Shown here one piece after another: positions 21,593 through 35,561 of a DNA stretch of 64,000 nucleotides. Numbering within the stretch: position 1 is the stretch's first letter; every line of letters begins with the position of its first letter. The translations under genes and the position numbers were made by a program. The stretch spans positions 110,144-174,143 of the forward strand of contig NZ_PQCF01000008.1 in assembly GCF_002964765.1 (NCBI RefSeq), given 5' to 3'. Under the pieces are notes generated by a model. The model did no database searches and had not been told where the DNA came from. It was given only the letters and a program-made list of their open reading frames with translations. The stretch is from Pseudoalteromonas sp. T1lg88. Lineage in GTDB: Bacteria; Pseudomonadota; Gammaproteobacteria; Enterobacterales; Alteromonadaceae.

Positions 21593-24500
21593 ATGTTGTT
21601 GTCTGGACGTATAAGGTTTATGTGTCTGTTTGTTTTATTTTTATTGTTCGGTTGCCACAAGCACAATAGAGATGAACGAATAGTTGATATTGAAGCGCTT
21701 TCTACCCCGGTTGTTATGACTGCATCCAAAGGATCTCAGGATGGGGTTCATTTAACCTGGCCACCGCTGCCCGGTGCCGGCAGTTATGCACTTCATCGCT
21801 GTGAAGTGCCCGAAGGCATCACCGATGATCTGGTCGAGTCTACACCAACAGATTGTGGTGTGCCGATTATTATCACCTCTGAACTTGGCTATATTGATGT
21901 GCCGCCGCAAACCGCTCCTCAAGCCTATGTTTACCGCCTTCGGGCTTGCTCTGCGAGTGATTCGAATATATGCGGAACGACTATAGCCTCAGTGGTCGCG
22001 GCGCAGGCGAGTGCGCCGGAAGTCCCTCAACTGACAACTAATATTGGTGATCATGGACGCCAGGTTATCTCCGGTTTGACCACAAGATTACATGCTTTTG
22101 CCTATAACGCTTTGGGTAACGTGACTTGGAATTGGAAACAAGAGGGCGGTCCAAAGGTCACCCTGGCAGGTGCCGACACTTCTGAGCTGAGTTTCACTGC
22201 CCCCGATGTTATGACCAATACCCTGTTGTCATTTGAGTTGAGGGCATCGGATGACAATGGTAATGGTCGTCCGTCAAAAGTAGCTATCACCGTTGTTCCC
22301 GCCAATAACGTGAGTGTAAAAACGGGCTCATCATCGCGATTAACCCAGTCTGGCCATAAGGTAACTTTGCATGCGCGAGGCAGTGATTCGGGTTTAGACT
22401 ACCAATGGCGCCAGATCGCACCGGATTCACCTATTGTCACCCTCAATGGGGCTGATACGGCAAATCCAGACTTTATCGCGCCTTCCATGCCTCAAGGTGG
22501 AATTTTACATTTTGAGGTGAAAGTTACAGATCCCGTTACCGGCAGAAATGCTAGTGCCAGAACCGCGGTTGAAGTGCAATATGCCGTTCCTACAGTAACT
22601 CCGATCCTTGAACCATCGCAGACACCGGTTCTGGTACCAACCCCTGTGCCAATGGCTGCTCCTTTACTGAAACCTTTATTAATCGCACAACCATTGCAAG
22701 TGCCGCATCCACGTCAGGTAGAGCCTGTGCCTAGCCCCATTTTGGTACCACCCAAAGTGCCGCCACAAGCGTTAATTTTACTTGCATCTCCTGCCGTCGC
22801 AGCGACAGCAGGAACTCGCGTTGAACTGAGTATGACAGCCAATGGCGGTCGCCCTCCTTACCAATGGCAATGGTCGCAAATCAGCGGCCCAACAGCAGAC
22901 TTGGAGGCCAGTACACAAGAAGTATTAACAGTGCAATTGCCTGTTGTAGACACGGCTCAGGTACTTACTTTTGAAGCTAAAGTTACCGATGCAGAGGGAA
23001 TTGAACGGACCGCCGAAGCGGTCGTGCACGCAATGTTAACACCTGAGGTTGCAACTGGAGTGACGCCCACTCCGATCACGTCTCTTGAACCCCGCCTTGT
23101 GGTGGTGGGTGAGTCTGCACCTGTATTGAATTCGCTATTGAGTGATTTGACCGTGGAGCAAATAGCGGGTCCAAAATTGCAAATAGCTCAGCAGCCAGAC
23201 AGCAGTGGTACGGGAACCCAGATCCTGGTAACCGCGCCTTTAGTTAAACAACATTCGGCACACGCTATGTTATCGGTAACTGGCAAAGATCTGCAGGGTG
23301 CAGTCGTGCGTTATATCCTGCCGGTACTCATCATTCGTCCGCAGGCAATTGATCCTCCTGTTGAGAGCCCGCCTCAGGTTCTGCCACCACAAGAGGCCCC
23401 AAAACAAGATGATCCCCTTGTTATCATTGCCGGAACTGCCGGGGTTATTTTGCAAGAAGGGTCTTTAAAAGCATTAGGGGTTGTTGCCCAAGGCGGTAAG
23501 GGTCGCGAAAATTATCGCTACCTGTGGTCTTATCTTAAAGAAGAGAATGGCCCCGATGTGAGCTTTAGCGGAGCCGATACGGCGAGAATAGTGGTGACAG
23601 CTCCCGCGGTACAACAAACAACGCTGTTGCGCTTCAATGTGCAAGTAAGTGATGGCGTTCAGACCACAGACAGAGACGTACTGGTACAGGTAAATGATGT
23701 TGCCGCTTCTTTGGTTATTGGTGACTTAGCGCCGCTAACAGTGGATAGCGGCCAGGAAGTGAGTTTAAGCTCACCCACGCCTACCGGAGGCGTACAGTTT
23801 CCAACTCATGAGCATTATCGTTATTCCATTACTCAAATAGGCGGTTCACAATCGGTGACTTTAACGCCAATCGGTGACCAAGAGGCTGACCGAATTAGTA
23901 ATTGGCGCTTTGTAGCCCCCACTTTATTTCCGGGTGATGCCGATCTGGTACTGTTATTTGAGCTGGCCAGCTATGATAGGGTCGGTAATGTTGTGAAGAC
24001 CACACAGCAGGTAAGGGTGAGCGCGCCACCACCGCCAGAACCTTTGGTTGCCACCATGTCCTCACCGGTAAATATCGCCTTGGGTACATCGCTTACCTTG
24101 CAAGCTGATGTGACGGGAGGGGCTGCACCATACAGCTTTGCCTGGCAAATACAGCCACACGTCCAGGCGATACCGGGTAAGCCTGCATTTAATTTGGGGG
24201 CCTCAAACGCGACCGGAAAAAACCCCACAGTATCAATAGATAACCTCGGCCTTCGTCGTGATGAAGCAGCAAGTTATCAGTTAGAAGTGTCATTAACCGT
24301 GACCGATGCCAATCTTCAAGTGAGTGAAGCCACCAGCGTTACAAGGGTTGTTTTATCTGATGCCTTGAGGTCTGCAACAGAGGCCTTGGTATGTGGTCAT
24401 CTTGATAATAAGGAACCTTGTACCGATCTCGACTTAGTGCTTGGGATGACGACTAAATGTCCAGTCCATCAGCCATATGCGTTGAATTTAATAAAGCAAC

Positions 24501-24754
24501 AAGATGATTTGGTAGAGGAGTACCGCTGGTGTGCCGATGCCCGCACTGTGTTCAATCTGTCCATTGCCAGTGGCAATATAGATAACCCCTTGTGTCGCAA
24601 TTTTAATCCAGGTGCCTCCAGAGATTTAACCTGTTATTTAGCGTGTTATGGCGATGGTTGTAATATAGATACAATTCCACCCGATGGTACATTGCTAGGG
24701 ACGTTAGGCAGTGATGGCTATTTGAAAGTGGGTATGCCGCCATTAAATAATTAA
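21593..24754 (+). CDS. Large multi-domain lipoprotein with PKD/Ig-like repeats, function unknown
   Basis: 1053 residues. ATG 21593 is preferred over 21566 because AAGGGAG sits just upstream and it gives a lipoprotein signal (LFVLFLLFGC, lipidated Cys21). After a fibronectin-like segment (VHLTWPPLPGAGSYALHRC) come at least four related beta-sandwich units with a W-x-W/Q-x-W core, then GADT, then FTAP or FIAP, then L-x-F-E/N-V-x-V-x-D. A proline-rich linker (about residues 337-395) separates units two and three, with a second Pro-rich stretch before unit four. The C-terminal 120 residues are Cys-rich (at least eight Cys), probably disulfide bonded. No catalytic motif was recognised. Likely surface-exposed or periplasm-facing and adhesive or scaffolding, by inference. 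It is monocistronic with its own terminator. Confidence 0.75.
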   Translation: MLLSGRIRFMCLFVLFLLFGCHKHNRDERIVDIEALSTPVVMTASKGSQDGVHLTWPPLPGAGSYALHRCEVPEGITDDLVESTPTDCGVPIIITSELGYIDVPPQTAPQAYVYRLRACSASDSNICGTTIASVVAAQASAPEVPQLTTNIGDHGRQVISGLTTRLHAFAYNALGNVTWNWKQEGGPKVTLAGADTSELSFTAPDVMTNTLLSFELRASDDNGNGRPSKVAITVVPANNVSVKTGSSSRLTQSGHKVTLHARGSDSGLDYQWRQIAPDSPIVTLNGADTANPDFIAPSMPQGGILHFEVKVTDPVTGRNASARTAVEVQYAVPTVTPILEPSQTPVLVPTPVPMAAPLLKPLLIAQPLQVPHPRQVEPVPSPILVPPKVPPQALILLASPAVAATAGTRVELSMTANGGRPPYQWQWSQISGPTADLEASTQEVLTVQLPVVDTAQVLTFEAKVTDAEGIERTAEAVVHAMLTPEVATGVTPTPITSLEPRLVVVGESAPVLNSLLSDLTVEQIAGPKLQIAQQPDSSGTGTQILVTAPLVKQHSAHAMLSVTGKDLQGAVVRYILPVLIIRPQAIDPPVESPPQVLPPQEAPKQDDPLVIIAGTAGVILQEGSLKALGVVAQGGKGRENYRYLWSYLKEENGPDVSFSGADTARIVVTAPAVQQTTLLRFNVQVSDGVQTTDRDVLVQVNDVAASLVIGDLAPLTVDSGQEVSLSSPTPTGGVQFPTHEHYRYSITQIGGSQSVTLTPIGDQEADRISNWRFVAPTLFPGDADLVLLFELASYDRVGNVVKTTQQVRVSAPPPPEPLVATMSSPVNIALGTSLTLQADVTGGAAPYSFAWQIQPHVQAIPGKPAFNLGASNATGKNPTVSIDNLGLRRDEAASYQLEVSLTVTDANLQVSEATSVTRVVLSDALRSATEALVCGHLDNKEPCTDLDLVLGMTTKCPVHQPYALNLIKQQDDLVEEYRWCADARTVFNLSIASGNIDNPLCRNFNPGASRDLTCYLACYGDGCNIDTIPPDGTLLGTLGSDGYLKVGMPPLNN

Positions 24755-24760
24755 CGGAAT

Positions 24761-24789
24761 ATGGGCCTAACAGTTAGGCCCATTTTTTT
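24761..24789 (+). terminator. Terminator of the large lipoprotein gene
   Basis: Perfect 10-bp stem ATGGGCCTAA / TTAGGCCCAT with a 3-base loop followed by seven T. It touches the end of the convergent mnmE gene. Confidence 0.9.
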
Positions 24790-26152
24790 ACTTACCGATA
24801 CAGAATGAGCTGAAGATCTTGCCGAGCAGATCATCTGAGGTGAATTCACCGGTGATCTCATTAAGATACTGCTGCGCTAAGCGCAGTTCTTCGGCAAGAA
24901 TTTCGCCGGCTATATGGGCTTCAAGCTGCTCCTGGCCAGTTTGCAGATGACTTAAAGCACGTTCTAAGGCATCTAAATGGCGACGGCGGGCCATAAAGCT
25001 GCCTTCTTGCGTGCCTTCAAAGCCGACACAGGCTTTTAGGTGCTCGCGTACTAGGTCAATCCCCAGGCCTTCTTTGGCGCTGATCCTCAATACCGGATGG
25101 CTATGGCTGTCGTCAAATCCCAGCTCCTCACCGCTTAAATCAACCTTATTACGGATCACGGTAATGCCCATATTTTCCGGAAGCTTGGCAACAAACTCTG
25201 GCCAGATTTGCTCTGGCGTATTGGCTTGGGTGTCCTGGGCGTCAACCATAAAGAGCACGCGATCGGCCTGGTTTATTTCTTCCCAGGCGCGCTCTATACC
25301 GATCTGTTCCACTTTGTCAGGGCTTTCCCTCAGTCCGGCGGTATCGATTATATGCAGAGGCATACCATCGATATGAATGTGCTCTTTAAGCACGTCTCGG
25401 GTGGTCCCGGCGATATCGGTAACTATGGCGGCTTCACGGCCGGCCAGGGCGTTAAGCAGGCTTGATTTACCGGCGTTAGGACGGCCGGCAATCACCACCC
25501 GCATACCATCGCGGATAATGCTGCCTTGTTTGGCCTGGGCCCGCACCTGCTCGACCTGATCCAGTATTTGCTGCAGATCGCCGGCAACCTTGCCGTCGCT
25601 GAGGAAATCAATTTCTTCATCGGGAAAGTCGATGGCCGCTTCAACATACATGCGCAGGTGAATCACCTGTTCCACCAGCTGAGTGATGTGATTGGAGAAT
25701 TCACCTTGTAGCGAGTGCAGGGCGCTTTTCGCCGCTTGCTCCGAGGTGGCATTGATTAAATCGGCAATGGCTTCTGCCTGGGTTAAATCAAGCTTATCGT
25801 TTAAAAATGCACGCTCGGAGAATTCCCCCGGTTTGGCCAGACGCACACCGTCGATGTCGGCGATTTCGCGCAGCAGCATATCGAGAATAATAGGGCCGCC
25901 ATGGCCTTGTAGCTCAAGTACATCTTCGCCGGTAAAGGAATTAGGGCCTTGAAAGAATAGGGCGATACCCTGATCCAGCTGTTGCTTATTCAGGTCGTGA
26001 AAGGGTACATATTCGGCGTAACGGGTCTTGGGGCAGTGGCCGATGATCTGCTTGGCAACGTCCTTTGCTAGGGCACCTGAGATGCGAATAATACCCACGC
26101 CACCGCGTCCGGGGGCCGTGGCTTGGGCAACGATAGTGTCTTGAGAATACAT
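24788..26152 (-). CDS. mnmE: tRNA modification GTPase MnmE
   Basis: 454 residues from the ATG that gives [20 protein letters not shown]; the longer frame to 26209 was rejected on family length. N-terminal formyl-THF domain, central G domain ([34 protein letters not shown]) and the C-terminal CIGK motif. Works with MnmG on wobble uridines. It probably has its own promoter or is fed by readthrough from yidC. Confidence 0.98.
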   Translation of the reverse strand: MYSQDTIVAQATAPGRGGVGIIRISGALAKDVAKQIIGHCPKTRYAEYVPFHDLNKQQLDQGIALFFQGPNSFTGEDVLELQGHGGPIILDMLLREIADIDGVRLAKPGEFSERAFLNDKLDLTQAEAIADLINATSEQAAKSALHSLQGEFSNHITQLVEQVIHLRMYVEAAIDFPDEEIDFLSDGKVAGDLQQILDQVEQVRAQAKQGSIIRDGMRVVIAGRPNAGKSSLLNALAGREAAIVTDIAGTTRDVLKEHIHIDGMPLHIIDTAGLRESPDKVEQIGIERAWEEINQADRVLFMVDAQDTQANTPEQIWPEFVAKLPENMGITVIRNKVDLSGEELGFDDSHSHPVLRISAKEGLGIDLVREHLKACVGFEGTQEGSFMARRRHLDALERALSHLQTGQEQLEAHIAGEILAEELRLAQQYLNEITGEFTSDDLLGKIFSSFCIGK

Positions 26153-26230
26153 AGAATAACTCGATAAAGCGGCAATGTGTGTATTGTAACCTAATGTGGC
26201 AGTAAACAAGAAGAAGCTGAGATTCAGGCA

Positions 26231-26258
26231 ATAAAAAAGCGGCCATAAGCCGCTTTTC
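26231..26258 (-). terminator. Terminator after yidC
   Basis: Stem AAAAGCGGC (26235-26243) / GCCGCTTTT (26249-26257), 5-base loop, and a T run on the minus strand. Confidence 0.8.
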
Positions 26259-26279
26259 TAATCTTGGTTAAGGCTTAAT

Positions 26280-27908
26280 CTAGCCTCGCACCTTCAAGCC
26301 CTTTTTCTCCATACCGCGGTAGATGATCAGCATCTGGGCGATAGAGATAAGGTTTGAAACCAACCAGTAAAGTACCAGACCCGATGGGAACCAAAGGAAG
26401 AATACCGAGAAGAATACCGGCATCCAGGTCATCATCTTCTGCTGCATAGGATCTGTAACCGTCATCGGCTGTAGCTTTTGCATCAGGAACATACTGGCAC
26501 CGAATAGTACCGGTAGTACGTAGAAGGGGTCTTTCGACGATAAGTCTGTTAACCACAGGCCAAATTCAGCATGACGTAGCTCAGGTGATTCCAGGAATAC
26601 GTAGAATAGGGCCAGGAAGATAGGCATTTGTAGCAACAGCGGGAAACAGCCACCCATAGGGTTTACTTTTTCCTTGCGGTACATTTCCATCATGGCCTGA
26701 CCGAATTTCTGACGGTCATCACCATAGCGCTCTTTTAGTGCCTGCATCTTAGGTTGCAGGGCACGCATCTTCGCCATAGAAGTATATTGTGCTTTAGTTA
26801 GCGGATACAGTGCGGTTTTCATCAGCACTGTGATAGCAATAATAGCCAGACCCCAGTTGCCTAGGAAGCTGTATAAAAACTTCAGCAGTGATAACAGTGG
26901 TTGTGAGATAAACCATAACCAACCATAGTCCACGGCCAAATCCAGGTTCGAGTGCAGTGCTTCCAAAGCATCCGTATCTTTCGGGCCCATATAATAGGTA
27001 GATGCGAAAGTAGCAGAGCTGGCCGGAGCAATATTCACTGGCTCAGATTTAATACCAATTTGCGCTACCTTGGCAGTCGGCAGGCGCATATATACTGTGT
27101 TCGTTTGATCTTGAGCTGGTACCCAGGCACTTACGAAATAGTGCTGTAGGAAGGCCACGTAACCACCCTGAGTCGACTCTTTCAATTCTTTGTCTTGAAT
27201 ATCGTCGAACGAGTACTTTTCGTAGTTAACTTCGTCGGTACCGTAAGCACCACCTAGGTAGCTTTGATCAATCAAGCTGCCCTTGTCCTGGACGGTACGC
27301 TTAACCTGAGTGTAAAGCTGTACCTGAACCGCGTTCGCCGTGTTGTTTTGGATGTCATAATCCAAGGTTACGTCGTAACGGTTTTTATGGAAGGTGTAGG
27401 TCTTGGTGTAGCTTACGCCTTGGGCATCAACAAAGGTAAGGGGTACCGCTAGGGTATCGCCTTCAAGGGTATAGCTTTGTTGTGCGCTTTGATAAACCGG
27501 GCGACCTTTTTTGCGAGCGTCGGGACCATTTAAGCCAATTAAACCGCTTTGGGCGAAATATTCATTGCCTTCAAACTGGCCTAACAACAGGTAAGGTTCG
27601 TCGCTGCCATGAGTTTCCGCATGCTGAAGCAGTTTGGCTTCGATGATGTCGCCGCCAAGGGTGTCAATTTTCACCGCAAACACATCTGTGGTTACGGTAA
27701 TAACTTGTTGGCTTGCCGATGTTGAGACTAGCGGCTCGGCAATATCCGAGTTGGGAACGTCACTTTGCCCGGCGTTGGTTTGGGCATTGCTTTGGGTTTG
27801 AGCACTTGGATTGTTGGCCGGTTGGTTATAATCACTATTCCATTCTTGGAATAATAAAAATGACACCAACAACAGGCCGATAAATAAAAACGTGCGTTGC
27901 GATTCCAT
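26280..27908 (-). CDS. yidC: Membrane protein insertase YidC
   Basis: 542 residues. N-terminal membrane anchor (FLFIGLLLVSFLLFQEW), a periplasmic beta domain (about 60-340), then five conserved membrane helices with the hydrophilic-groove Arg region (GLAIIAITVLMKTALYPLTK) and QMPIFLALFYVF. It inserts inner-membrane proteins, including Fo subunits c and a, alone or with Sec. Downstream of yidD, rnpA and rpmH in the standard order. Confidence 0.99.
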   Translation of the reverse strand: MESQRTFLFIGLLLVSFLLFQEWNSDYNQPANNPSAQTQSNAQTNAGQSDVPNSDIAEPLVSTSASQQVITVTTDVFAVKIDTLGGDIIEAKLLQHAETHGSDEPYLLLGQFEGNEYFAQSGLIGLNGPDARKKGRPVYQSAQQSYTLEGDTLAVPLTFVDAQGVSYTKTYTFHKNRYDVTLDYDIQNNTANAVQVQLYTQVKRTVQDKGSLIDQSYLGGAYGTDEVNYEKYSFDDIQDKELKESTQGGYVAFLQHYFVSAWVPAQDQTNTVYMRLPTAKVAQIGIKSEPVNIAPASSATFASTYYMGPKDTDALEALHSNLDLAVDYGWLWFISQPLLSLLKFLYSFLGNWGLAIIAITVLMKTALYPLTKAQYTSMAKMRALQPKMQALKERYGDDRQKFGQAMMEMYRKEKVNPMGGCFPLLLQMPIFLALFYVFLESPELRHAEFGLWLTDLSSKDPFYVLPVLFGASMFLMQKLQPMTVTDPMQQKMMTWMPVFFSVFFLWFPSGLVLYWLVSNLISIAQMLIIYRGMEKKGLKVRG

Positions 27909-27935
27909 AACAGCTCTTATTTCTCGTTGTTAAGA

Positions 27936-28202
27936 TTAATGGTGGTTACGTTTGCCAGGAACGGGATCATCCCCTCCGGCGTGTAAAGGATGGCATTTTA
28001 CTATTCGTTTTACTGCCAACCAACTGCCTTTTATCGCCCCATGCAGTTTTATTGCCTGCAAGGCGTATGAAGAACAGCTGGGATTAAAGCGACAGTTCGG
28101 CCCAAGCATTGGGCTGATCCACTTTTGATAGACCTTAATTACAGTAATGAGGGTATTTTTAGGTATTGCTAATATAAAAGCTAACATAAAGGCCCGCAGC
28201 AC
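27936..28202 (-). CDS. yidD: Membrane protein insertion efficiency factor YidD
   Basis: Up to 88 residues. An amphipathic N-terminus is followed by the family core: [28 protein letters not shown] and [11 protein letters not shown]. The start is uncertain: GTG 28202 or ATG 28187, neither with a strong ribosome site. It helps YidC-dependent insertion. It usually overlaps rnpA, but here about 74 bases separate them. Confidence 0.93.
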   Translation of the reverse strand: MLRAFMLAFILAIPKNTLITVIKVYQKWISPMLGPNCRFNPSCSSYALQAIKLHGAIKGSWLAVKRIVKCHPLHAGGDDPVPGKRNHH

Positions 28203-28276
28203 TGAGTAAGGTAAAGCGAATACTCAGTTAGTCGATTAAAAGGTGAGCTAAAGATACCTGAAAAAGTCGGTAAATT

Positions 28277-28702
28277 CTATGATTGGCCGCGCTTTTGCTT
28301 GGTATTGTGATGCTTTTTATGAGGTCTGCGTGGTGGTGGCTTGTATCCGGGCTTGCAGCGTTCATTTATTTTGCGCCAGAGTTTATCGAGATCTTTGCGT
28401 ATTTCTTCGTTTGATAGCTCATCAATGCCACGCTTAACCATAAGCACGATATCAATGTTATCCAACTTATGCTGATGCAAACGAAAACTTTCGCGAGCGA
28501 TACGCTTGATTCGGTTACGCTGATTGGCTTGTTTTACATTTTTTTTAGCTACGGTTAATCCTAGACGTGCATGGTCCAAAGAGTTTGGTTTAGCTAATAA
28601 GGTAAAGAGAGAAGTAGCAGCCCGAGCAGGCTCATTAAAAATGCGGGAGTAATGCGAGGGAGTTAACAGACGTAACTCCCTGCCAAAGCGAAAGTCTTCC
28701 AC
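28277..28702 (-). CDS. rnpA: Ribonuclease P protein component
   Basis: 141 residues from a GTG start just after rpmH. It carries the RNA-binding signature RNRIKRIARESFR and the N-terminal LLTPSHYSRIF. It assists the RNase P RNA in maturing tRNA 5' ends. The basic tail (PPPRRPHKKHHNTKQKRG) is longer than in many homologues. Confidence 0.97.
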   Translation of the reverse strand: MEDFRFGRELRLLTPSHYSRIFNEPARAATSLFTLLAKPNSLDHARLGLTVAKKNVKQANQRNRIKRIARESFRLHQHKLDNIDIVLMVKRGIDELSNEEIRKDLDKLWRKINERCKPGYKPPPRRPHKKHHNTKQKRGQS

Positions 28703-28708
28703 TAAATA

Positions 28709-28843
28709 TTAAGCAGAAAGAACTTTACGGCCTTTAGCACGACGACGTGCTAGTACTTTACGGCCGTTAGCAGTAGCCATACGAGCACGGAAACCGTGAG
28801 TACGCTTACGCTTTAATACGCTAGGTTGAAAAGTTCTTTTCAT
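28709..28843 (-). CDS. rpmH: 50S ribosomal protein L34
   Basis: 44 residues ([20 protein letters not shown]...), essentially the family consensus. The ATG at 28843 is preferred; the frame extends to 28900 without family support. It is the first gene of the rpmH-rnpA-yidD-yidC run. Confidence 0.99.
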   Translation of the reverse strand: MKRTFQPSVLKRKRTHGFRARMATANGRKVLARRRAKGRKVLSA

Positions 28844-29435
28844 AACAATTCCATCCGATCGGTTAAGGTTTAAATTCTCTGTGTGGGTCGCGATCCTCAC
28901 TCAGACGCTAACACAACTTCGATGCCAAGTTTTTCTCATTCGGTGATGTTCACCGACTGTTTCCAACGGACATTCCGTGGTGCCTTAGCGAGCGCGAGAT
29001 TTTATAGAGGCTTGATGCTAAAGTCAACGATAATCGTACAACGAAGAGCCTATATATAAGCAGTTATAGCTGGGGATCGTACAAGCGATCCGCATAGGAT
29101 CATTAAAAAATGAAAGTTTTCCACAGGCTCTGTTTAAAAAGTGCATAAATCCCCTGAATAACCCTGTTTGATCATCCCGGTTGATCAAGATCAAAGTTTT
29201 GTAAAGCGTTAAATTAAATTCTTTTTTTAAAATAAATATTCATTAAAAACATAGTGTTGCACTATGTTTTTTGCTGAAGCACATTTTCAGTAAAAATCAA
29301 TATTGAAGTTGTGGATAAATAGGCGTCATAATGTGCGACCCGGGCACAAAAAAGTCGTGATTCAGGGAAGAATAATAAGCGCTAAACTCGTGATGAACGA
29401 GTATCGAAACCTCTATTCTATTTCGGGAGTGAACT
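28844..29435. promoter_or_regulatory. rpmH-dnaA divergent regulatory region
   Basis: No gene is seen in this 592-base gap. On the dnaA side it has six GATC sites between 29075 and 29192, a perfect reverse DnaA box TGTGGATAA at 29310-29318 and a near-match TTTTCCACA at 29117-29125. This fits autoregulation of dnaA by DnaA and methylation-dependent control, as known in Escherichia coli. It lacks the 13-mer array, so it is less likely than the mnmG-mioC gap to be the origin. Confidence 0.75.
28999..29027 (-). promoter_or_regulatory. Promoter of the rpmH-rnpA-yidD-yidC operon
   Basis: On the minus strand TTGACT (29022-29027) and TAAAAT (28999-29004) are spaced by 17 bases; the overlapping TATAAA makes the -10 region A/T rich. 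It lies about 155 bases upstream of rpmH. Confidence 0.75.
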
Positions 29436-30839
29436 GTGTATCTGTCTGTTTGGCAAAGTTGTTTATATGTGTTGCAAGATGAATTGCCATCACAGCAATT
29501 TAGTATGTGGGTAAGACCGCTGCAGGCAGAAAGTACAGATGATACTCTGACTATTTATGCGCCAAATCGCTTTGTGCTTGATTGGGTAAGAGAAAAATAC
29601 CTAAATCGCATAAATGAGCTGTTAGTTGAAATTTGTGGCGATGAAGCGCCAGAATTACGTTTTGACGTGGGCAGCAAGCCCATGCTTAATACCGCTGTAA
29701 ATACCACGGCACAAACACCTAATCAGGGTGTTAATGGCAACAGTGACAGTGCCAAGGTAAATAAGGCCAGACAGCCTAGCCAACCAGCGGCTGTTGAGCC
29801 AGCGCCTAAGTCTCAATACAAATCGAATATTAAAGAAAACTATACCTTTGATAACTTTGTTGAAGGTAAGTCAAACCAGTTGGCTAAGGCTGCGGCAACG
29901 CAAGTGGCCGATAATCCTGGCTCAGCATTTAACCCTGTATTTATATACGGTGGCACCGGTTTAGGTAAAACGCACCTGTTACATGCGGTGGGCAATGGCA
30001 TTTTAGCGAAAAAAGAGAATGCCAAAATTGTTTATATGCATTCCGAACGCTTTGTTCAAGATATGGTAAAAGCCTTACAAAACAATGCGATAGAAGAGTT
30101 TAAACGCTATTATCGCAGTGTCGATGCCTTGTTGATCGATGATATTCAATTCTTTGCCAATAAAGAGCGCTCTCAAGAAGAGTTCTTCCATACCTTTAAT
30201 GCGCTGCTTGAGGGCAACCAACAGATTATTTTAACCTCAGACCGTTACCCCAAAGAAATAGAAGGGGTAGAGGACAGGCTTAAGTCGCGCTTCGGTTGGG
30301 GCTTAACCATTGCCATCGAGCCACCGGAGCTTGAAACCCGAGTAGCCATTTTGATGAAGAAGGCGCAGCAGAGTAAGATTAACTTACCTCACGAAGTGGC
30401 TTTCTTTATTGCCAAGAAATTGCGCTCCAATGTGCGTGAACTTGAAGGGGCATTAAACCGAGTGATCGCCAATGCTAACTTTACCGGTCGACCTATTTCC
30501 ATCGACTTTGTAAAAGAAGCGCTGCGCGATTTATTGGCACTGCAAGATAAGCTGGTGACCATAGATAATATTCAACGCACTGTGGCTGAGTATTACCGCA
30601 TTCGCGTTTCTGATTTATTGTCCAAGCGCCGTAGTCGCTCGGTTGCGCGTCCACGCCAGGTGGCCATGGCGCTATCAAAAGAATTAACAAACCATAGCTT
30701 GCCGGAAATCGGCGATGCTTTTGGCGGTCGTGACCATACCACGGTATTGCACGCCTGCCGTAAGGTAAAAGCGCTTCGTGACGAAAGCCATGAAGTGAAA
30801 GAAGACTATCAAAATCTAATAAGAACTTTGTCATCTTAA
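29436..30839 (+). CDS. dnaA: Chromosomal replication initiator DnaA
   Basis: 467 residues from a GTG start with GGGAG upstream. Domain I ([20 protein letters not shown]), a variable linker (about 85-130), AAA+ domain III (Walker [10 protein letters not shown], Walker [22 protein letters not shown]) and domain IV with the DnaA signature ([15 protein letters not shown]). It melts oriC about 9 kb to the left. It leads the dnaA-dnaN-recF-gyrB run. Confidence 0.99.
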   Translation: MYLSVWQSCLYVLQDELPSQQFSMWVRPLQAESTDDTLTIYAPNRFVLDWVREKYLNRINELLVEICGDEAPELRFDVGSKPMLNTAVNTTAQTPNQGVNGNSDSAKVNKARQPSQPAAVEPAPKSQYKSNIKENYTFDNFVEGKSNQLAKAAATQVADNPGSAFNPVFIYGGTGLGKTHLLHAVGNGILAKKENAKIVYMHSERFVQDMVKALQNNAIEEFKRYYRSVDALLIDDIQFFANKERSQEEFFHTFNALLEGNQQIILTSDRYPKEIEGVEDRLKSRFGWGLTIAIEPPELETRVAILMKKAQQSKINLPHEVAFFIAKKLRSNVRELEGALNRVIANANFTGRPISIDFVKEALRDLLALQDKLVTIDNIQRTVAEYYRIRVSDLLSKRRSRSVARPRQVAMALSKELTNHSLPEIGDAFGGRDHTTVLHACRKVKALRDESHEVKEDYQNLIRTLSS

Positions 30840-30849
30840 GGTTACCCTT

Positions 30850-31953
30850 ATGCAAATTACTATCGCTAGAGATCAGTTTTTAAAGCCTTTAATGCAGGTA
30901 TCAGGTGCCATCGAGCGTAAGCACACCTTGCCCGTGCTCTCCAATGTATTACTTGAGGTGCGCGATGGTCAGCTGTCTATGACGGGAACCGATCTGGAAA
31001 TAGAGCTCGTCGCCTCGGTAGCCTTAGAGCAACCTTGTGCCGATACCAAGATCACCTTGCCGGCGAAAAAGCTTTTAGATATTTGTAAGAGCCTGCCCGA
31101 TGGCAGCGATATCACCTTGACCTCTCAGGAGCATCAGGTGGTACTGACATCCGGACAAAGCCGCTTCTCCTTGTTGTCTTTAGCTGCGGAAGACTTTCCG
31201 AATCTGGAGCAGTGGGATGGCGAAGTTGAATTTCAATTAAGTCGACTAGAACTGCGTAAGTTATTGGAAAGCACGCATTTTTCAATGGCTAATCAGGACG
31301 TGCGTTATTACCTTAACGGCATGTCGTTTGAAGTTGAAAATGACGAAATTAAAACCGTAGCTACAGATGGTCACCGTTTGGCCATAGCGCAAAAGAAATT
31401 ACCTCAGTCGTTAAACAGCCAGCGCCAGTTAATTGTGCCACGCAAAGGGGTGCAGGAAATTATGCGCCTGATGCCGGCGGACGACCAGCCTGTTACCATT
31501 CAGTTCGGTGCCAACCATATCCGCATTACTGACGCAGAATTTACCTTTACCAGTAAATTGGTTGATGGCCGTTTCCCTGACTATCGCCGTGTTTTGCCTC
31601 GTGGTGGTGATAAAATTATTATTGCTAACCGCGAATGGCTGCGTAATGCTTTGCATCGCGTGTCTATTTTATCGAATGAGAAGTTCCGCGGTGTGCGCCT
31701 TAATTTAAGCTCGGGCATGCTCAAAGTCAGCGCCAATAACCCAGAGCAAGAACAGGCGGAAGAGGTGATTGAAGTTATGTATCAAGGGGAGGATTTAGAG
31801 ATTGGCTTTAACGTTTCTTACCTTCTTGATGTGCTTAACACCATCAAAACCGAAGACGTTTCTATCACCCTTGCCGATTCAAACAGCAGTGCCCTGATGG
31901 AAGCGGCGGGAGATGGCGAAGCTCTGTATGTCGTTATGCCGATGCGCTTGTAA
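30850..31953 (+). CDS. dnaN: DNA polymerase III beta subunit (sliding clamp)
   Basis: 367 residues. Three repeated clamp folds; the C-terminus YVVMPMRL is the classical clamp end that helps form the protein-binding pocket. It tethers polymerases, MutS and Hda to DNA. It lies 10 bases after dnaA and 5 before recF. Confidence 0.99.
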   Translation: MQITIARDQFLKPLMQVSGAIERKHTLPVLSNVLLEVRDGQLSMTGTDLEIELVASVALEQPCADTKITLPAKKLLDICKSLPDGSDITLTSQEHQVVLTSGQSRFSLLSLAAEDFPNLEQWDGEVEFQLSRLELRKLLESTHFSMANQDVRYYLNGMSFEVENDEIKTVATDGHRLAIAQKKLPQSLNSQRQLIVPRKGVQEIMRLMPADDQPVTIQFGANHIRITDAEFTFTSKLVDGRFPDYRRVLPRGGDKIIIANREWLRNALHRVSILSNEKFRGVRLNLSSGMLKVSANNPEQEQAEEVIEVMYQGEDLEIGFNVSYLLDVLNTIKTEDVSITLADSNSSALMEAAGDGEALYVVMPMRL

Positions 31954-31958
31954 CGGCC

Positions 31959-35485
<3,527 letters not shown>

Positions 35486-35513
35486 TCCAGGTTGATATAA
35501 ATCACCAAGCATA

Positions 35514-35543
35514 AAAAAGCCCTCGCATTAGCGGGGGCTTTTT
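35514..35543. terminator. Bidirectional terminator between gyrB and a subtilase gene
   Basis: Stem AAAAAGCCCTCGC / GCGGGGGCTTTTT (one G-T pair, 4-base loop) with A run before and T run after, so it can end both convergent transcripts. Confidence 0.9.
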
Positions 35544-35561
35544 ACTTAGTTCACAATAGGT

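Noticed and set aside
29075..29435. Main replication origin upstream of dnaA
   Set aside because: It has DnaA boxes and GATC sites but no 13-mer array; the mnmG-mioC gap is a far better match.
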